The position numbers were made by a program, and so were the translations under genes. Below the pieces are notes generated by a model. The model was not told where the DNA came from. It was given only the letters and a program-made list of their open reading frames with translations, and searched no databases. Below, piece by piece: positions 37,431-46,549 of a DNA stretch of 64,000 nt; within the stretch, counting starts at the first letter, position 1; every line of letters begins with the position of its first letter. Source of the DNA: Hyphomicrobium denitrificans ATCC 51888 (GTDB taxonomy: Bacteria; Pseudomonadota; Alphaproteobacteria; Rhizobiales; Hyphomicrobiaceae); NCBI RefSeq assembly GCF_000143145.1, contig NC_014313.1, positions 3,348,001 through 3,412,000 on the forward strand. Direction: 5' to 3'.

Positions 37431-38675
37431 ATGGACGGCCGGACAACAGAACAGAAATTCGATATCGCGGTGGCGGGCGGCAGCTTTGCTGGGCTCGCTC
37501 TCGTTCGCGGACTGGTGCAGGCGCTGGGTTCTGATTTGCGGATTGCGATCATCGACCGGGCGGCGAAACCCGGCGTTGCGCCTAATGACGGCCGCGCGTT
37601 TGCGATCTGGGCTGGCGCGAAGGCGGTCCTTACCAACCTCGGCGTCTGGGATGCGATCGCGCCGGACGCGCAGCCGATGACGTCGATCGAGATTTCGGAT
37701 TCAGCCTTGGCGGACGGCATCCGGCCGACGCGCCTCACATACGATGCGCTGACGGACGATGGCGCGCCGGCGGCCTACATGGTGCCTGCCGCGGCGCTGG
37801 CTTCTGCTCTGTTTGCATCCATCGAGGGCGAGCGGTCCGTGACGTGGATCGCGCCGGCGGAGGCCGAAAGCCTGAGCCTCGGCAAGCACTCGGCGGATAT
37901 TGCGTTGCGCGACGGGTCGCATATCGGCGCGTCTCTTGTCGTCGCGGCCGACGGCCGGACATCGAAACTTCGCGACGCGGCCGGGATCACGACGCTCCGG
38001 CGCGGCTATGATCAGACCGGCATCGTCGCGACGGTCAAGTTCAGTGAGCCGCACAACGGCGTTGCGATCCAACACTTCCTTCCGGGCGGGCCTTTCGCAA
38101 TTCTGCCGCTCAAAGACAATCGTGCGTGCATCACTTGGAGCGCCGCACGCGAAGAAGCGGCGCGCGTCACGGCGCTCGACGATGAAGGGTTCCTTGCCGA
38201 ACTCGATCTCAGGATCGGCGGCCGGTTCGGATCGATCGCTCTCGATGGACCACGGCAGTCGTGGCCGCTCGATATCGTCGTTCCGCGCGAGTTGATCGCG
38301 CCGCGTTTCGCGCTCATCGGAGATGCCGCGCATGGCGTTCATCCGGTTGCCGGTCAGGGAGTCAATCTCGCGTTTCGTGATGCGGCGGCGCTGATCGAGG
38401 TGATTGCGGATGCGGCGCGGCTGGGTCTCGATATCGGCTCAGGTCCGCATCTCGAGATCTATCAGCGCTGGCGGCGGTTCGACTCGCTGATGTCGGCGTC
38501 GCTCTACGATGGCATCAATCGCATCTTCTCCGTCGATGGCATTGTGCTGCGTGCGGGCCGTGGCGCGGCGCTCGGTGCGCTCGATCACGTCGGTAGCATC
38601 AAGAAGCTCATTCTTGCGGAAGCCGCCGGGCTGACAGGCGAGCTTCCGAAGCTCGCGCGCGGCGAGGCGGTTTGA
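37431..38675 (+). CDS. UbiH/UbiF/Coq6-family FAD monooxygenase
   Basis: Flavoprotein hydroxylase, 414 residues, most likely one of the ring hydroxylases of ubiquinone synthesis. The FAD-binding VAGGSFAGLALV is near 14-25. NDGRAFAIWAGAK is the family's second conserved stretch. GDAAHGVHPVAGQGVNLAFRD near 299-319 contains the GD and ribityl-binding motifs. Which ring position is attacked cannot be told; alphaproteobacteria use UbiL, UbiM or UbiH variants. ATG 37431 starts before the dinucleotide fold. Convergent with rimM, one base apart. Confidence 0.9.
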   Translation: MDGRTTEQKFDIAVAGGSFAGLALVRGLVQALGSDLRIAIIDRAAKPGVAPNDGRAFAIWAGAKAVLTNLGVWDAIAPDAQPMTSIEISDSALADGIRPTRLTYDALTDDGAPAAYMVPAAALASALFASIEGERSVTWIAPAEAESLSLGKHSADIALRDGSHIGASLVVAADGRTSKLRDAAGITTLRRGYDQTGIVATVKFSEPHNGVAIQHFLPGGPFAILPLKDNRACITWSAAREEAARVTALDDEGFLAELDLRIGGRFGSIALDGPRQSWPLDIVVPRELIAPRFALIGDAAHGVHPVAGQGVNLAFRDAAALIEVIADAARLGLDIGSGPHLEIYQRWRRFDSLMSASLYDGINRIFSVDGIVLRAGRGAALGALDHVGSIKKLILAEAAGLTGELPKLARGEAV

Positions 38676-38676
38676 T

Positions 38677-39234
38677 TTAGGTTTGCTCCGGTTCGTCCGT
38701 TTCGGCGTCTTCGGTTTCGTCGCCGGTCGATGGTGGCCGTCTGATGACGACAGTGCGCGCCGATAGATCGACCTTCGGCACCCATTGGTCCTCGAATGGA
38801 ATGAACTCGCTCGCGCCTTCGGGCGGCTGCAATTCGAGAAGATCGCCGGCGCCGAAATTCTGAACGGATACGATTTTGCCGATTGGCGTATTGTCTTCTG
38901 CGACGGCGTTGAGGCCGATCAGATCGGAATGATAAAATTCCGAAGCGCTGGTCTCGGGAAGTTTCTCGCGTGCAATGAAAAGCTTCGTGCCGCGCAGAGC
39001 TTCAGCCGTGGTGCGGTCCGAAATTCCCGCAATACGCGCGACGACGCCTTTGTCGGTCACGCGGACGATCTTGAGCGAGAAGGTTTTCGTGCCTGTTGCA
39101 TCGGTCAGCGGACCGTAGCTCGCAATGGCGTCGGGTGTCGCCGTGTAGGTGCGCACCAGGATGTCGCCGCGGATGCCGTGCACGCCCGAGATTTCGCCGA
39201 GCAAAATGCGTTTTGAATGTTCGTCTTTTGTCAT
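38677..39234 (-). CDS. rimM: 16S rRNA processing protein RimM
   Basis: Assembly factor for the 30S head that binds S19. 185 residues: an N-terminal RimM beta barrel (LLGEISGVHGIRGDILVRTYT near 11-31), a PRC-barrel (about 100-168, with YHSDLIGLNAV and LLELQPP), then an acidic tail rich in Asp, Glu and Thr. In most bacteria rimM lies between rpsP and trmD; here trmD and rplS are absent and a small unknown gene separates rimM from rpsP. Its stop nearly abuts the convergent UbiH-type gene. Confidence 0.95.
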   Translation of the reverse strand: MTKDEHSKRILLGEISGVHGIRGDILVRTYTATPDAIASYGPLTDATGTKTFSLKIVRVTDKGVVARIAGISDRTTAEALRGTKLFIAREKLPETSASEFYHSDLIGLNAVAEDNTPIGKIVSVQNFGAGDLLELQPPEGASEFIPFEDQWVPKVDLSARTVVIRRPPSTGDETEDAETDEPEQT

Positions 39235-39260
39235 CGGCCTCTGATGCCGTGCCCAAGGCG

Positions 39261-39620
39261 TTACGGCAAGGGGCCGATGTACGTTATCTTCACGGCGACG
39301 GTCTTGCGGCCGACAAGAAGTTTGGTCAGCTGGATTCGGGCCATCGGGTCGATCTCGCCGGTGACCGAAACACTGCTCTGCATATCGACCGTCGTCCCGC
39401 GACGAGGCTTTACGCGCGGCGGCGTCTCGTAAATGGCGTCGAGGAAGCCTTTGCGGACCGCGTGCTTCGCGTACAGCCGCAGCCGCCCTTTATAGATGCG
39501 ACCGCGCGCGTCGGCTCCGAACAGACGGCCGGATCGGCAAACAAGAAGCGCATGGCCTGCCGAAGCGACAGGTTTTCGGTGCCGGCATAAAGCAATCTCA
39601 TAGAGTCCGTCCGCGTGCAT
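39261..39620 (-). CDS. Small hypothetical protein, GrlR-like pattern (tentative)
   Basis: 119 residues, not firmly recognised. The N-terminal half, DGLYEIALCRHRKPVASAG followed by LLVCRSGRLFGADARGRIYKG, resembles the strand pattern of GrlR-type proteins (G/DG..Y...F......G.L....G...G.D....Y.G). The C-terminal half continues as strands with basic residues. No signal peptide or membrane segment. The ATG at 39620 lacks a good ribosome site. It lies between rpsP and rimM on the same strand, an unusual place for an extra gene, so it is probably translated from the same transcript. Confidence 0.55.
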   Translation of the reverse strand: MHADGLYEIALCRHRKPVASAGHALLVCRSGRLFGADARGRIYKGRLRLYAKHAVRKGFLDAIYETPPRVKPRRGTTVDMQSSVSVTGEIDPMARIQLTKLLVGRKTVAVKITYIGPLP

Positions 39621-39697
39621 GGCTTTTACGGATTTGTATCATTTCAAGTTCGACGCCAGCGCACCTCCAAGACTCGGGCCAGTGAGATCGGCAACAC

Positions 39698-39729
39698 AAA
39701 GCCTTCCGGTCGGATGACCGGAAGGCTTT
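39698..39729. terminator. Perfect 14-bp hairpin after rpsP
   Basis: AAAGCCTTCCGGTC and GACCGGAAGGCTTT flank a GGAT loop, 25 bases after the rpsP stop. No long T-run follows on the minus strand, so it may attenuate or stabilise the 3' end rather than stop all transcription. Confidence 0.65.
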
Positions 39730-39753
39730 GAAAACTGCGTTGATGTTAATGGT

Positions 39754-40122
39754 TTAAGCGGCGTCGCCCTGCGCGCCTTCAGCGGCTTTCGCCTTTTCGG
39801 CGGCAGCGGCTGCGCGTTCCTGGGCCTTCTTCTTCGGCTTGGCTTTTTCCGGGTTGTTCGATGCGGTGCGCTTCGCGAGGCCCTTCACGTCGAGCAGGCG
39901 GAGCACGCGGTCGGTCGGCTGGGCGCCGACGCCGAGCCAATGCTTCACGCGCTCGTCGTTCAGCTTAATGCGGTTGGGATCGTCCTTCTTCAGCATCGGA
40001 TCGAACGTGCCGATCTGCTCGATGTAGCGGCCGTCACGCGGGCTGACGCTGTGGGCGACGACGACGTAATAGTAGGGACGCTTCTTGGCGCCACCGCGCG
40101 AGAGGCGAATTTTGACCGACAT
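39754..40122 (-). CDS. rpsP: 30S ribosomal protein S16
   Basis: Small-subunit ribosomal protein needed for 30S assembly. 122 residues; the conserved core is the first 85 or so ([20 protein letters not shown] start, [10 protein letters not shown]). It is followed by an alanine-lysine-rich tail of about 37 residues, a common alphaproteobacterial extension. It lies 41 bases after ffh on the same strand. Confidence 0.98.
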   Translation of the reverse strand: MSVKIRLSRGGAKKRPYYYVVVAHSVSPRDGRYIEQIGTFDPMLKKDDPNRIKLNDERVKHWLGVGAQPTDRVLRLLDVKGLAKRTASNNPEKAKPKKKAQERAAAAAEKAKAAEGAQGDAA

Positions 40123-40163
40123 GCTTTCGTTCTCCTATGTGTTCGAAAAAGTGTGTTCGCAGA

Positions 40164-41744
40164 TCAACGTTTCTTTCCGGGGAGCCCCGGGAATTTCGGC
40201 ATTCCACCACCCAAGCCCGGAAGACCTTTCGGAAGGCCGCCGCCAAAGCCCGGCAGCCCGCGCGCGAGGCCGGGCAAGGAACCGCCGGGCGCTGCCGGCG
40301 TGCCTTTGGCGATCTGTTCTTTGAGATCGGCCGGCAGTTGTTCGAGGGCTTTGGGATCGAGCTTTGCGAGCTCGGCTTGCATGGATTGAAGGTCGGCTTC
40401 GGACGGCCCGCCGCCCGTACGGCCAAGGAATTTGTTCAGCATGCCGCCGTTGCGGCCCATGGTCTTCATCATGTCCGCCATCTGGCGGTGCATCTTGATG
40501 AGCTTGTTGATGTCTTCCGGCTTGGTTCCGGAACCGGCCGCGATCCGGCGCTTTCTCTTGGCGTCGAGAATCTTCGGATTGCGGCGTTCCTTCGGCGTCA
40601 TCGACGAGATGATGGCGCGCTGATGCACGAGGCTTTTATCGAGGCCGGCTTCGTTGATCTGGCCTTTGATCTTGGCGACGCCGGGCAACATGCCGAGTAC
40701 GCCGCCCATGCCGCCGAGCTTCTGCATCTGCTTCAATTGCTCGGAAAGATCTTCGAGGTCGAACGACCCCTTCTTCATCTTTTCCGCGATCTTCGTCGCT
40801 TTTTCGACGTCGATCGTTTGAGCGGCCTTCTCGACGAGCGAGACGACGTCGCCCATGCCGAGGATGCGCGATGCGATGCGGCCAGGATGGAAGTCTTCGA
40901 GCGCGTCCCACTTTTCGCCGACGCCGATGAGCTTGATCGGCTTGCCGGTGACGGCGCGCATCGAAAGGGCGGCGCCGCCACGGCCGTCGCCGTCGGCGCG
41001 CGTCAAGACGATGCCGGTGACGCCGATGCGGCCGTCGAAGGCCTTCGCGGTATTGACGGCGTCCTGGCCGGTCAGAGAGTCGGCGACGAGCAGCGTTTCA
41101 TGCGGATGGATCGCGGCTTTGACGTCGCGGACTTCGTCCATCAGCTCTTCGTCGACGGTGACGCGGCCGGCGGTGTCGTAGATGATGACGTCGAAGCCGC
41201 CGAGCTTGGCGGCGTCCTCGGCGCGGCGCGCGATCTGCAGCGGCGTCTGACCGGCGACGATCGGAAGCGTCGCGACGCTCGTCTGCTCGCCCAGAACGCG
41301 GAGCTGTTCCTGGGCTGCCGGGCGGCGCGTATCGAGCGACGCCATCAAAACTTTTTTGCGATCGCGGTTGGTCAGGCGGTAGGCGATCTTGGCGGTGGTC
41401 GTCGTTTTGCCGGAGCCCTGCAGGCCGACCATCAGAATTCCGACCGGAGGTGCCGCGTGCAGGTCGATCGGCTGCGCGTCGGAGCCGAGCATCGCGACCA
41501 GTTCGTCGTTGACGATCTTGACGACCATCTGGCCGGGCGTGACGGAGCGCAGGACTTCGGCGCCGACAGCCTTCGCCTTCACCTTCTCGGTGAAGTCCTT
41601 GACGACATCGAGCGCGACGTCGGCCTCGAGCAGGGCGCGGCGAACCTCGCGCATCGCCTCGACGACGTCGCTTTCGGTCAGCGCGCCGCGACGGGTGAGC
41701 TTATCGAGGACGCCTGAAAGGCGGTCTGAGAGACTTTGAAACAT
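40164..41744 (-). CDS. ffh: Signal recognition particle protein Ffh
   Basis: GTPase that, with 4.5S RNA, binds signal sequences and delivers ribosomes to FtsY. 526 residues, somewhat longer than E. coli Ffh because of a glycine-proline-rich C-terminal tail. N domain (1-90), G domain with G1 GLQGSGKTTTTAK near 105-117, DTAGR near 190, and TRADGDGRGGAAL. The methionine-rich M domain (about 300-460) contains MADMMKTMGRNGGML. The ATG at 41744 gives the usual MFQSLSDRLSGV start. rpsP and rimM follow, as in many proteobacteria. No ffs RNA gene was found here. Confidence 0.98.
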   Translation of the reverse strand: MFQSLSDRLSGVLDKLTRRGALTESDVVEAMREVRRALLEADVALDVVKDFTEKVKAKAVGAEVLRSVTPGQMVVKIVNDELVAMLGSDAQPIDLHAAPPVGILMVGLQGSGKTTTTAKIAYRLTNRDRKKVLMASLDTRRPAAQEQLRVLGEQTSVATLPIVAGQTPLQIARRAEDAAKLGGFDVIIYDTAGRVTVDEELMDEVRDVKAAIHPHETLLVADSLTGQDAVNTAKAFDGRIGVTGIVLTRADGDGRGGAALSMRAVTGKPIKLIGVGEKWDALEDFHPGRIASRILGMGDVVSLVEKAAQTIDVEKATKIAEKMKKGSFDLEDLSEQLKQMQKLGGMGGVLGMLPGVAKIKGQINEAGLDKSLVHQRAIISSMTPKERRNPKILDAKRKRRIAAGSGTKPEDINKLIKMHRQMADMMKTMGRNGGMLNKFLGRTGGGPSEADLQSMQAELAKLDPKALEQLPADLKEQIAKGTPAAPGGSLPGLARGLPGFGGGLPKGLPGLGGGMPKFPGLPGKKR

Positions 41745-42102
41745 TCAGCCGTGCGAACCCGCGTTTCTAATCCGTTTCGGACGTCATCCCCGCGGAGGCG
41801 GGGATCCGCCCAAGCTTTCGACCTGGATGGATCCCGGCCTTCGCCGGGATGACGATGGATGTGGGAACGCTTGTGCGTTGCCCAAAACACAAACGCACCC
41901 GGAGGCGCAACGCGCTGCCGGATGTTAACCCCCCTGCCTCCCGGACCTTTTCGCTGGGAAATGGCCATGTGCAGGGCGGCGGCTCTGAGGTCAGGGCCGT
42001 CGGAATTGGGCGTGTATGAGGGAAAGGGGTCGGCAAGTCAACTAAGCCTGCCGATTTCAGGGCAGCCCGCCGGGCCACGCGACATGCTGCGGCAACCGGT
42101 CG
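41745..42102. other. 358-base gene-free spacer upstream of ffh
   Basis: Open frames here (41767-42078 and 41678-41968 on the minus strand) include the spurious VIPAKAGIHPG-type translation of the palindromic repeat and are rejected. The spacer holds that repeat (41782-41854) and the ffh promoter region; I see nothing else. Confidence 0.6.
41782..41854. repeat. Palindromic intergenic repeat (GTCATCCC...GGGATGAC type)
   Basis: A 73-base element bounded by CGTCATCCC and GGGATGACG. It contains two hairpins: ATCCCCGC-GGAG-GCGGGGAT (41786-41805) and ATCCCGGC-CTTC-GCCGGGAT (41831-41850). Elements of this form occur in many copies between genes in diverse proteobacteria. Only one copy is in this window. 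Confidence 0.85.
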
Positions 42103-42663
42103 CTAGAAGCGGTAGCCGTACCGGACGCCGATGCGGTCGAGGCCCTCATTATACTTCTGCGTGTAGGCGTTCGAGGTGTGCTCGAAATAGACCGAGAGGT
42201 CGTTGTGGGCGTCGATGTGGTAGCCGACTTCCAACGGGATATGGAACAGGACGCGCGAGCCGAGCCATTTCATGTCGGGGTCCGATCCCGCGCCACCGGT
42301 TTCGCCGTCATGGATCGCCGCTCCGAGACCAACCCCGAAGAAGATGCCGGACGGCAGGTCGCCCTGCCAGCGGGCGTCGATGTAGGCGTGGCTGGTGTCG
42401 CCGCGGGTGTTGATCGTGCCGCCGACGACGGGGCGGATGGCGCCCCAGGGCAGCGCCCAGGCGGCCGCGAATTGGGCTTCGATGTTGATGTCGGCGGCGT
42501 TGTGCTCGACTTGAAAGCCGCTCCAAAGGTCCGGCACGTCGTGCGCCAAGACACCGATTTTCAAGGCGTATAGCAGATCGTCAGCGAGCGCAGCATTTCC
42601 CGCGCCAACGGCCAGGATCGCTGAAAAACCGCATACCGTGGCAGCACGGATCAAAGCATTCAT
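42103..42663 (-). CDS. Lipid A 3-O-deacylase (PagL-like) / acyloxyacyl hydrolase family
   Basis: Predicted outer-membrane beta-barrel enzyme that removes an acyl chain from lipid A. 186 residues. A signal peptide (about 1-27, ending NAALA) precedes alternating polar/hydrophobic strands. The PagL catalytic His-x-Ser-Asn appears in YFEHTSNAYT near 160, and the chain ends in aromatic RYGYRF, a barrel C-terminus. The ATG at 42663 gives a clean signal peptide; the frame is open to 42765. It stands alone, so regulation is unknown. Confidence 0.85.
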   Translation of the reverse strand: MNALIRAATVCGFSAILAVGAGNAALADDLLYALKIGVLAHDVPDLWSGFQVEHNAADINIEAQFAAAWALPWGAIRPVVGGTINTRGDTSHAYIDARWQGDLPSGIFFGVGLGAAIHDGETGGAGSDPDMKWLGSRVLFHIPLEVGYHIDAHNDLSVYFEHTSNAYTQKYNEGLDRIGVRYGYRF

Positions 42664-42777
42664 GAGCCAACAAGTCCCCCAAGGGCGGCTCAATGCTCTG
42701 CTCCGTTTCATGACGCCCGGCAAGCAGGCGGCTGCGAAATTTACGATGCGCTGCGCCGGGGTCACAGAGGACGGGTT

Positions 42778-43011
42778 TTAGTCTGCTTTATGGGCAAGAC
42801 GCTCAAGAGCCTGCCTTCGGCGTTCCTTTTTCAGGAAGTGGCCCCAGGCGCGGGCCAGTCTGAACACCCGTCGTTCATAGGCGCGCTCCTCCGGCGTCAG
42901 GCATATGCAGCCGTAGCAGTAGCAGGGGCGGGCTCTCGCGAAAGCGATGCGGAACAGGAGGCGGTTCGGGCGTTGGCGGGGGCGTGTGCGTCGGACTGTG
43001 GTATGCGTCAT
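42778..43011 (-). CDS. Possible small cysteine-rich basic protein
   Basis: 77 residues, strongly basic, with a central CYCYGCICL cluster (residues 30-38) and an Arg/Lys-rich C-terminal helix. The cysteine cluster could bind metal. I do not recognise a family, there is no clear ribosome site, and high GC makes chance open frames common, so the gene is doubtful. Confidence 0.35.
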   Translation of the reverse strand: MTHTTVRRTRPRQRPNRLLFRIAFARARPCYCYGCICLTPEERAYERRVFRLARAWGHFLKKERRRQALERLAHKAD

Positions 43012-43173
43012 GCTGCTAAACGGCGGGATTGGTTTGCGTGCCGAGGTTAATGCCCCTCGGCGGGTTCTTGTTCCGTCCGAGAGAATATCTCCACGGCGCG
43101 CGATCTGTTGAATAAGTGTCCCTGACCCGCTGCCGAATTGTCAATTCGAACGCTTCTCGCCATATAAGGCCCC

Positions 43174-44043
43174 ATGAACGCCGCCTCTTCCCTCCCTTTC
43201 GTCAAAATGAACGGCCTCGGCAACGAGATCGTCGTCGTCGATCTGCGGGAGAGCGCGAAGGTCTTTACGGCGGATGAGGCTGCGGCGATCGCGGCCGATG
43301 GGAAATCGCATTTCGACCAGATGATGGTGCTGCATCCGGCCAAGACGCCCGGAACGGAGTCGCTGGTTCGCATCTATAATACTGACGGTTCGGAAGCCGG
43401 CGCCTGCGGCAACGGCATGCGCTGCGTCGGCTGGATTCTCGCGAACGACATCGGCCGAAAGCAATTCAAGGTCGAGACGCGGGCGGGCGTGCTCGATACC
43501 GTCGTCAGGGACCAGACATCCATCACGGTCGATATGGGCGAGCCGAGGTTCGGCTGGCAGGATATTCCGCTGGCGGAAGAATTTCGCGACACGCGCGCCA
43601 TCGAATTGCAGATCGGTCCGATCGACAGGCCGGTCCTGCATTCGCCGTCCGTCGTCAATGTCGGCAATCCGCATGCGATCTTCTGGGTCGATGATGTCGA
43701 AGCCTACGACCTCGGGCGTCTCGGTCCGATGCTGGAATGCCATCCGGTTTTTCCGGAGCGCGCGAACATTTCGCTGGCGCAGGTGACGTCGCCGCGCTCG
43801 CTTCGGCTCAAGACGTGGGAACGCGGCGCCGGTCTGACGCGGGCGTGCGGATCGGCAGCCTGTGCGGCAGCGGTGTCGGCAGCGCGCAAGCGTCTGACTG
43901 AGCGAACTGTCGATGTGACGCTTCCCGGCGGCGTTCTCAATGTCGCCTGGGCGGACAACAATCGTATTTTGATGACGGGCCCCGTCGAATTCGAATACGA
44001 GGGCGTCATCGATCTCTCGAAACTCACTCACGCGCCGGCCTGA
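43174..44043 (+). CDS. dapF: Diaminopimelate epimerase DapF
   Basis: Converts LL- to meso-diaminopimelate for lysine and peptidoglycan. 289 residues. Both catalytic cysteines are present: GACGNGMRC near 77-85 and [10 protein letters not shown] near 223-232, each in its typical glycine-rich loop. The start is ATG 43174 ([18 protein letters not shown]), the usual family N-terminus. It is followed after 56 bases by mtaB and then ftsY, a conserved alphaproteobacterial order. Confidence 0.97.
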   Translation: MNAASSLPFVKMNGLGNEIVVVDLRESAKVFTADEAAAIAADGKSHFDQMMVLHPAKTPGTESLVRIYNTDGSEAGACGNGMRCVGWILANDIGRKQFKVETRAGVLDTVVRDQTSITVDMGEPRFGWQDIPLAEEFRDTRAIELQIGPIDRPVLHSPSVVNVGNPHAIFWVDDVEAYDLGRLGPMLECHPVFPERANISLAQVTSPRSLRLKTWERGAGLTRACGSAACAAAVSAARKRLTERTVDVTLPGGVLNVAWADNNRILMTGPVEFEYEGVIDLSKLTHAPA

Positions 44044-44099
44044 CGAGCACTCACGCTCGGTTGTGCCAGCGCATTTGCGGAATGTGCGATCCACGCCTG

Positions 44100-45359
44100 A
44101 TGTCTGAACCCGAAGTCATAACGCTCGGCTGCCGGCTCAATGCCTACGAATCCGAGGTGATGCGGCGGCATGCGCAGGACGCCGGGCTCGACGACGCAAT
44201 CATCGTCAACACCTGCGCCGTCACGGGCGAGGCTGTGCGCCAAGCATCACAAACGATCCGCCGTCTTCGTCGCGACAAGCCCAATGCGCGCATTATCGTG
44301 ACCGGGTGTGCGGCGCAGACCGAAGCACAGCGCTTCGCCGACATGCCGGAAGTCGACCACGTTGTCGGAAACGGCGAGAAGATGCTCGCGGAAACGTTCG
44401 CCGGGCTTTCGATCGCCTCGAGCGCACGCGTGCAGGTCAACGACATCATGGCGGTGCGCGAGCAGGCGTCGCATATGATCGAGGGCTTCGGTTCGCGCAC
44501 GCGGGCTTACGTCGCAATACAAAACGGCTGCGATCATCGCTGCACGTTCTGCATCATTCCCTTTGGCCGGGGTCCGTCGCGTTCGGTTCCGGCGGGAGAG
44601 GTCGTCACGCAGGTCCGCCGTCTCGTTGCGAACGGCTATGCTGAAATCGTGCTCACAGGTGTTGACATTACGTCCTACGGACGCGACCTGCCCGGTGTCG
44701 CGACGCTCGGCAAACTCGTGCGGCAAGTTCTGAAGCATGTGCCCGATCTGGCTCGTCTCAGGCTGTCGTCGATCGATCAGGTCGAAGCGGACGAAGATCT
44801 GATGATCGCGCTGGGTGAAGAAGAGCGGCTGATGCCGCATTTGCATCTGTCGATGCAGGCCGGAGACGACATGACGCTCAAGCGCATGAAACGGCGGCAC
44901 AGCCGCGCCGACGCCATCATGTTTTGTGAGCGGGCACGGACGCTGCGTCCCGATGTTGTTTTCGGCGCCGATTTAATTGCGGGATTTCCAACTGAAACCG
45001 ATGCAATGTTCGAGAACTCTCTGAAAATCGTCGACGAGTGCGGGCTCACCTATCTGCACGTATTTCCGTTCTCGCCGCGGCGCGGAACGCCGGCGGCGCG
45101 CATGCCGCAGGTTCCGGGGAACATCGTCAAGGAACGCGCCGCCGAGTTGCGAGCGAGAGGGCAGGCTGTGCTCACATCCTATCTTGCTGCGCAACAAGGC
45201 CGGACTGTCGATGTTCTTCTGGAAAGCGACGGCATGGGACGAACGCCCCAGTTCGCGGAAGTCGATATGCGCAGCAGTGGTGCGAAGGCAGGCGAGATCG
45301 TTCATGCCGTCATTACCGGCGCCAGTTCCACACGTTTGATCGGCGAGGTTCGCGCGTGA
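44100..45359 (+). CDS. mtaB: tRNA t6A37 methylthiotransferase MtaB
   Basis: Radical-SAM enzyme that converts t6A to ms2t6A at position 37 of tRNAs reading ANN codons. 419 residues. The N-terminal UPF0004 domain holds three cysteines for an auxiliary cluster (LGCRLN, NTCAVT, VTGCAAQ). The radical-SAM motif CxxxCxxC lies at about 143-150 in NGCDHRCTFC, and a C-terminal TRAM domain ends the chain. HLSMQAGDDMTLKRMKR is typical. ATG 44100 was chosen over 44061. The stop overlaps the ftsY start (GTGA). Confidence 0.95.
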   Translation: MSEPEVITLGCRLNAYESEVMRRHAQDAGLDDAIIVNTCAVTGEAVRQASQTIRRLRRDKPNARIIVTGCAAQTEAQRFADMPEVDHVVGNGEKMLAETFAGLSIASSARVQVNDIMAVREQASHMIEGFGSRTRAYVAIQNGCDHRCTFCIIPFGRGPSRSVPAGEVVTQVRRLVANGYAEIVLTGVDITSYGRDLPGVATLGKLVRQVLKHVPDLARLRLSSIDQVEADEDLMIALGEEERLMPHLHLSMQAGDDMTLKRMKRRHSRADAIMFCERARTLRPDVVFGADLIAGFPTETDAMFENSLKIVDECGLTYLHVFPFSPRRGTPAARMPQVPGNIVKERAAELRARGQAVLTSYLAAQQGRTVDVLLESDGMGRTPQFAEVDMRSSGAKAGEIVHAVITGASSTRLIGEVRA

Positions 45360-46528
45360 GTGAGCAACGCGAAAAAGGCAAGGGTTTCTTCGCGCGGCTT
45401 CTCGGTGGTTCGCAACCCCAGCCTCAGCCTCAGCCTCAGCCGCAACAGGCTGAGAAGCCGGTCGAAGAGACGGAAGCGAACGCGCCGCCTGCACCTCAAT
45501 CCGCTCCGGAGCCTGAAGTCGCTGACGTGCCAGTGCCGGTCGCTGCACCGGTCGAAGCATCCGTTGCGGCGCCTGTGCCCGTGCCGGTGCCCGCAGCCGA
45601 GGCGGAGCCTCAGCCGCGCGGCTGGTTTCAAAAGCTGAAATCGGGGCTTGGCAAAACGTCCGCCAAGCTCACATCCGGCATCACGGATCTCTTTTCCAAG
45701 CGCAAGCTCGATGCGGCGACGCTCGATGATCTCGAGGATCTTCTCATTCAGGCGGATCTCGGTATCGCAACGACGGGCCGCATCACGGACGCCATCGGTA
45801 AGGGCCGCTTCGAGAAAGGCATCTCGGCGGACGAGGTTCGCGCCATTCTCAGCAGCGAAGTCGAACGCGTCCTGAAACCGGTCGCCAAGCCGCTCGAGGT
45901 CGACGCCGCGCGCAAGCCGCACGTCATCATGATGGTTGGCGTCAACGGCACCGGCAAGACGACGACGATCGGCAAGCTCGCGCAGAAGCTCAAGGCGGAA
46001 GGCAAGTCGGTTGTGCTCGCGGCCGGCGACACGTTTCGCGCTGCGGCAATCGATCAGCTGAAGGTTTGGGGCGAGCGGACGGGGTGTCCCGTTGTCGCGC
46101 GCCAGGTCGGCGAAGACGCATCGGGCCTGGCGTTCGATGCGTTGAAGCAAGCACAAGGCACTGGCGCCGATGTGCTTTTGCTCGATACAGCGGGCCGCCT
46201 GCAGAACAAACAAGCCTTGATGGAAGAACTTGAAAAAGTCATACGCGTTTTAAAAAAGCTCGATTCGACTGCTCCACACGATGTCATCCTCGTGCTGGAC
46301 GCAACGACCGGGCAAAATGCATTGCAGCAAGTTGAAGTTTTTCGCGACCGCGCAGGCGTCACAGGGTTGGTTATGACGAAGCTCGACGGCACCGCGCGCG
46401 GAGGCATTCTGGTGGCGATCGCCGACAAATTCGGTTTACCCGTACATGCGATCGGCGTTGGGGAAGGGGCCGACGATTTGCAGCCGTTCGAGGCTGCGGA
46501 ATTCGCACGCGCCATCGCCGGGACATAA
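45356..46528 (+). CDS. ftsY: Signal recognition particle receptor FtsY
   Basis: Membrane-associated GTPase that receives SRP-ribosome complexes. 390 residues. A short amphipathic start (GKGFFARLLGG) is followed by a Pro/Gln/Ala/Glu-rich acidic A domain (about 20-80, including a PQ repeat) and the NG domain (about 85-390). The NG domain shows G1 GVNGTGKTTTIGK near 195-207, DTAGRLQNK, and TKLDGTARGG. GTG 45356 starts inside the mtaB stop (4-base overlap); the frame is open further upstream through mtaB. Two ispZ-type genes follow. Confidence 0.97.
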   Translation: MSEQREKGKGFFARLLGGSQPQPQPQPQPQQAEKPVEETEANAPPAPQSAPEPEVADVPVPVAAPVEASVAAPVPVPVPAAEAEPQPRGWFQKLKSGLGKTSAKLTSGITDLFSKRKLDAATLDDLEDLLIQADLGIATTGRITDAIGKGRFEKGISADEVRAILSSEVERVLKPVAKPLEVDAARKPHVIMMVGVNGTGKTTTIGKLAQKLKAEGKSVVLAAGDTFRAAAIDQLKVWGERTGCPVVARQVGEDASGLAFDALKQAQGTGADVLLLDTAGRLQNKQALMEELEKVIRVLKKLDSTAPHDVILVLDATTGQNALQQVEVFRDRAGVTGLVMTKLDGTARGGILVAIADKFGLPVHAIGVGEGADDLQPFEAAEFARAIAGT

Positions 46529-46549
46529 AATCAGGAATTGAGGTCAGGA

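Noticed and set aside
41767..42078. Open frame encoding a protein with VIPAKAGIHPG and RIPASAGMT
   Set aside because: These words are the known false translation of the palindromic repeat at 41782-41854; no ribosome site or domain.
37332..42765. Many long plus-strand frames opposite ffh, amtB, leuS, typA and others
   Set aside because: They are antisense shadows in GC-rich DNA, biased to Arg, Asp, His and Val, with no recognised domains.
45418..45448. Tandem CAGCCT repeat in ftsY
   Set aside because: It encodes the PQ-rich part of the normal acidic linker, in frame, and is an ordinary low-complexity tract.
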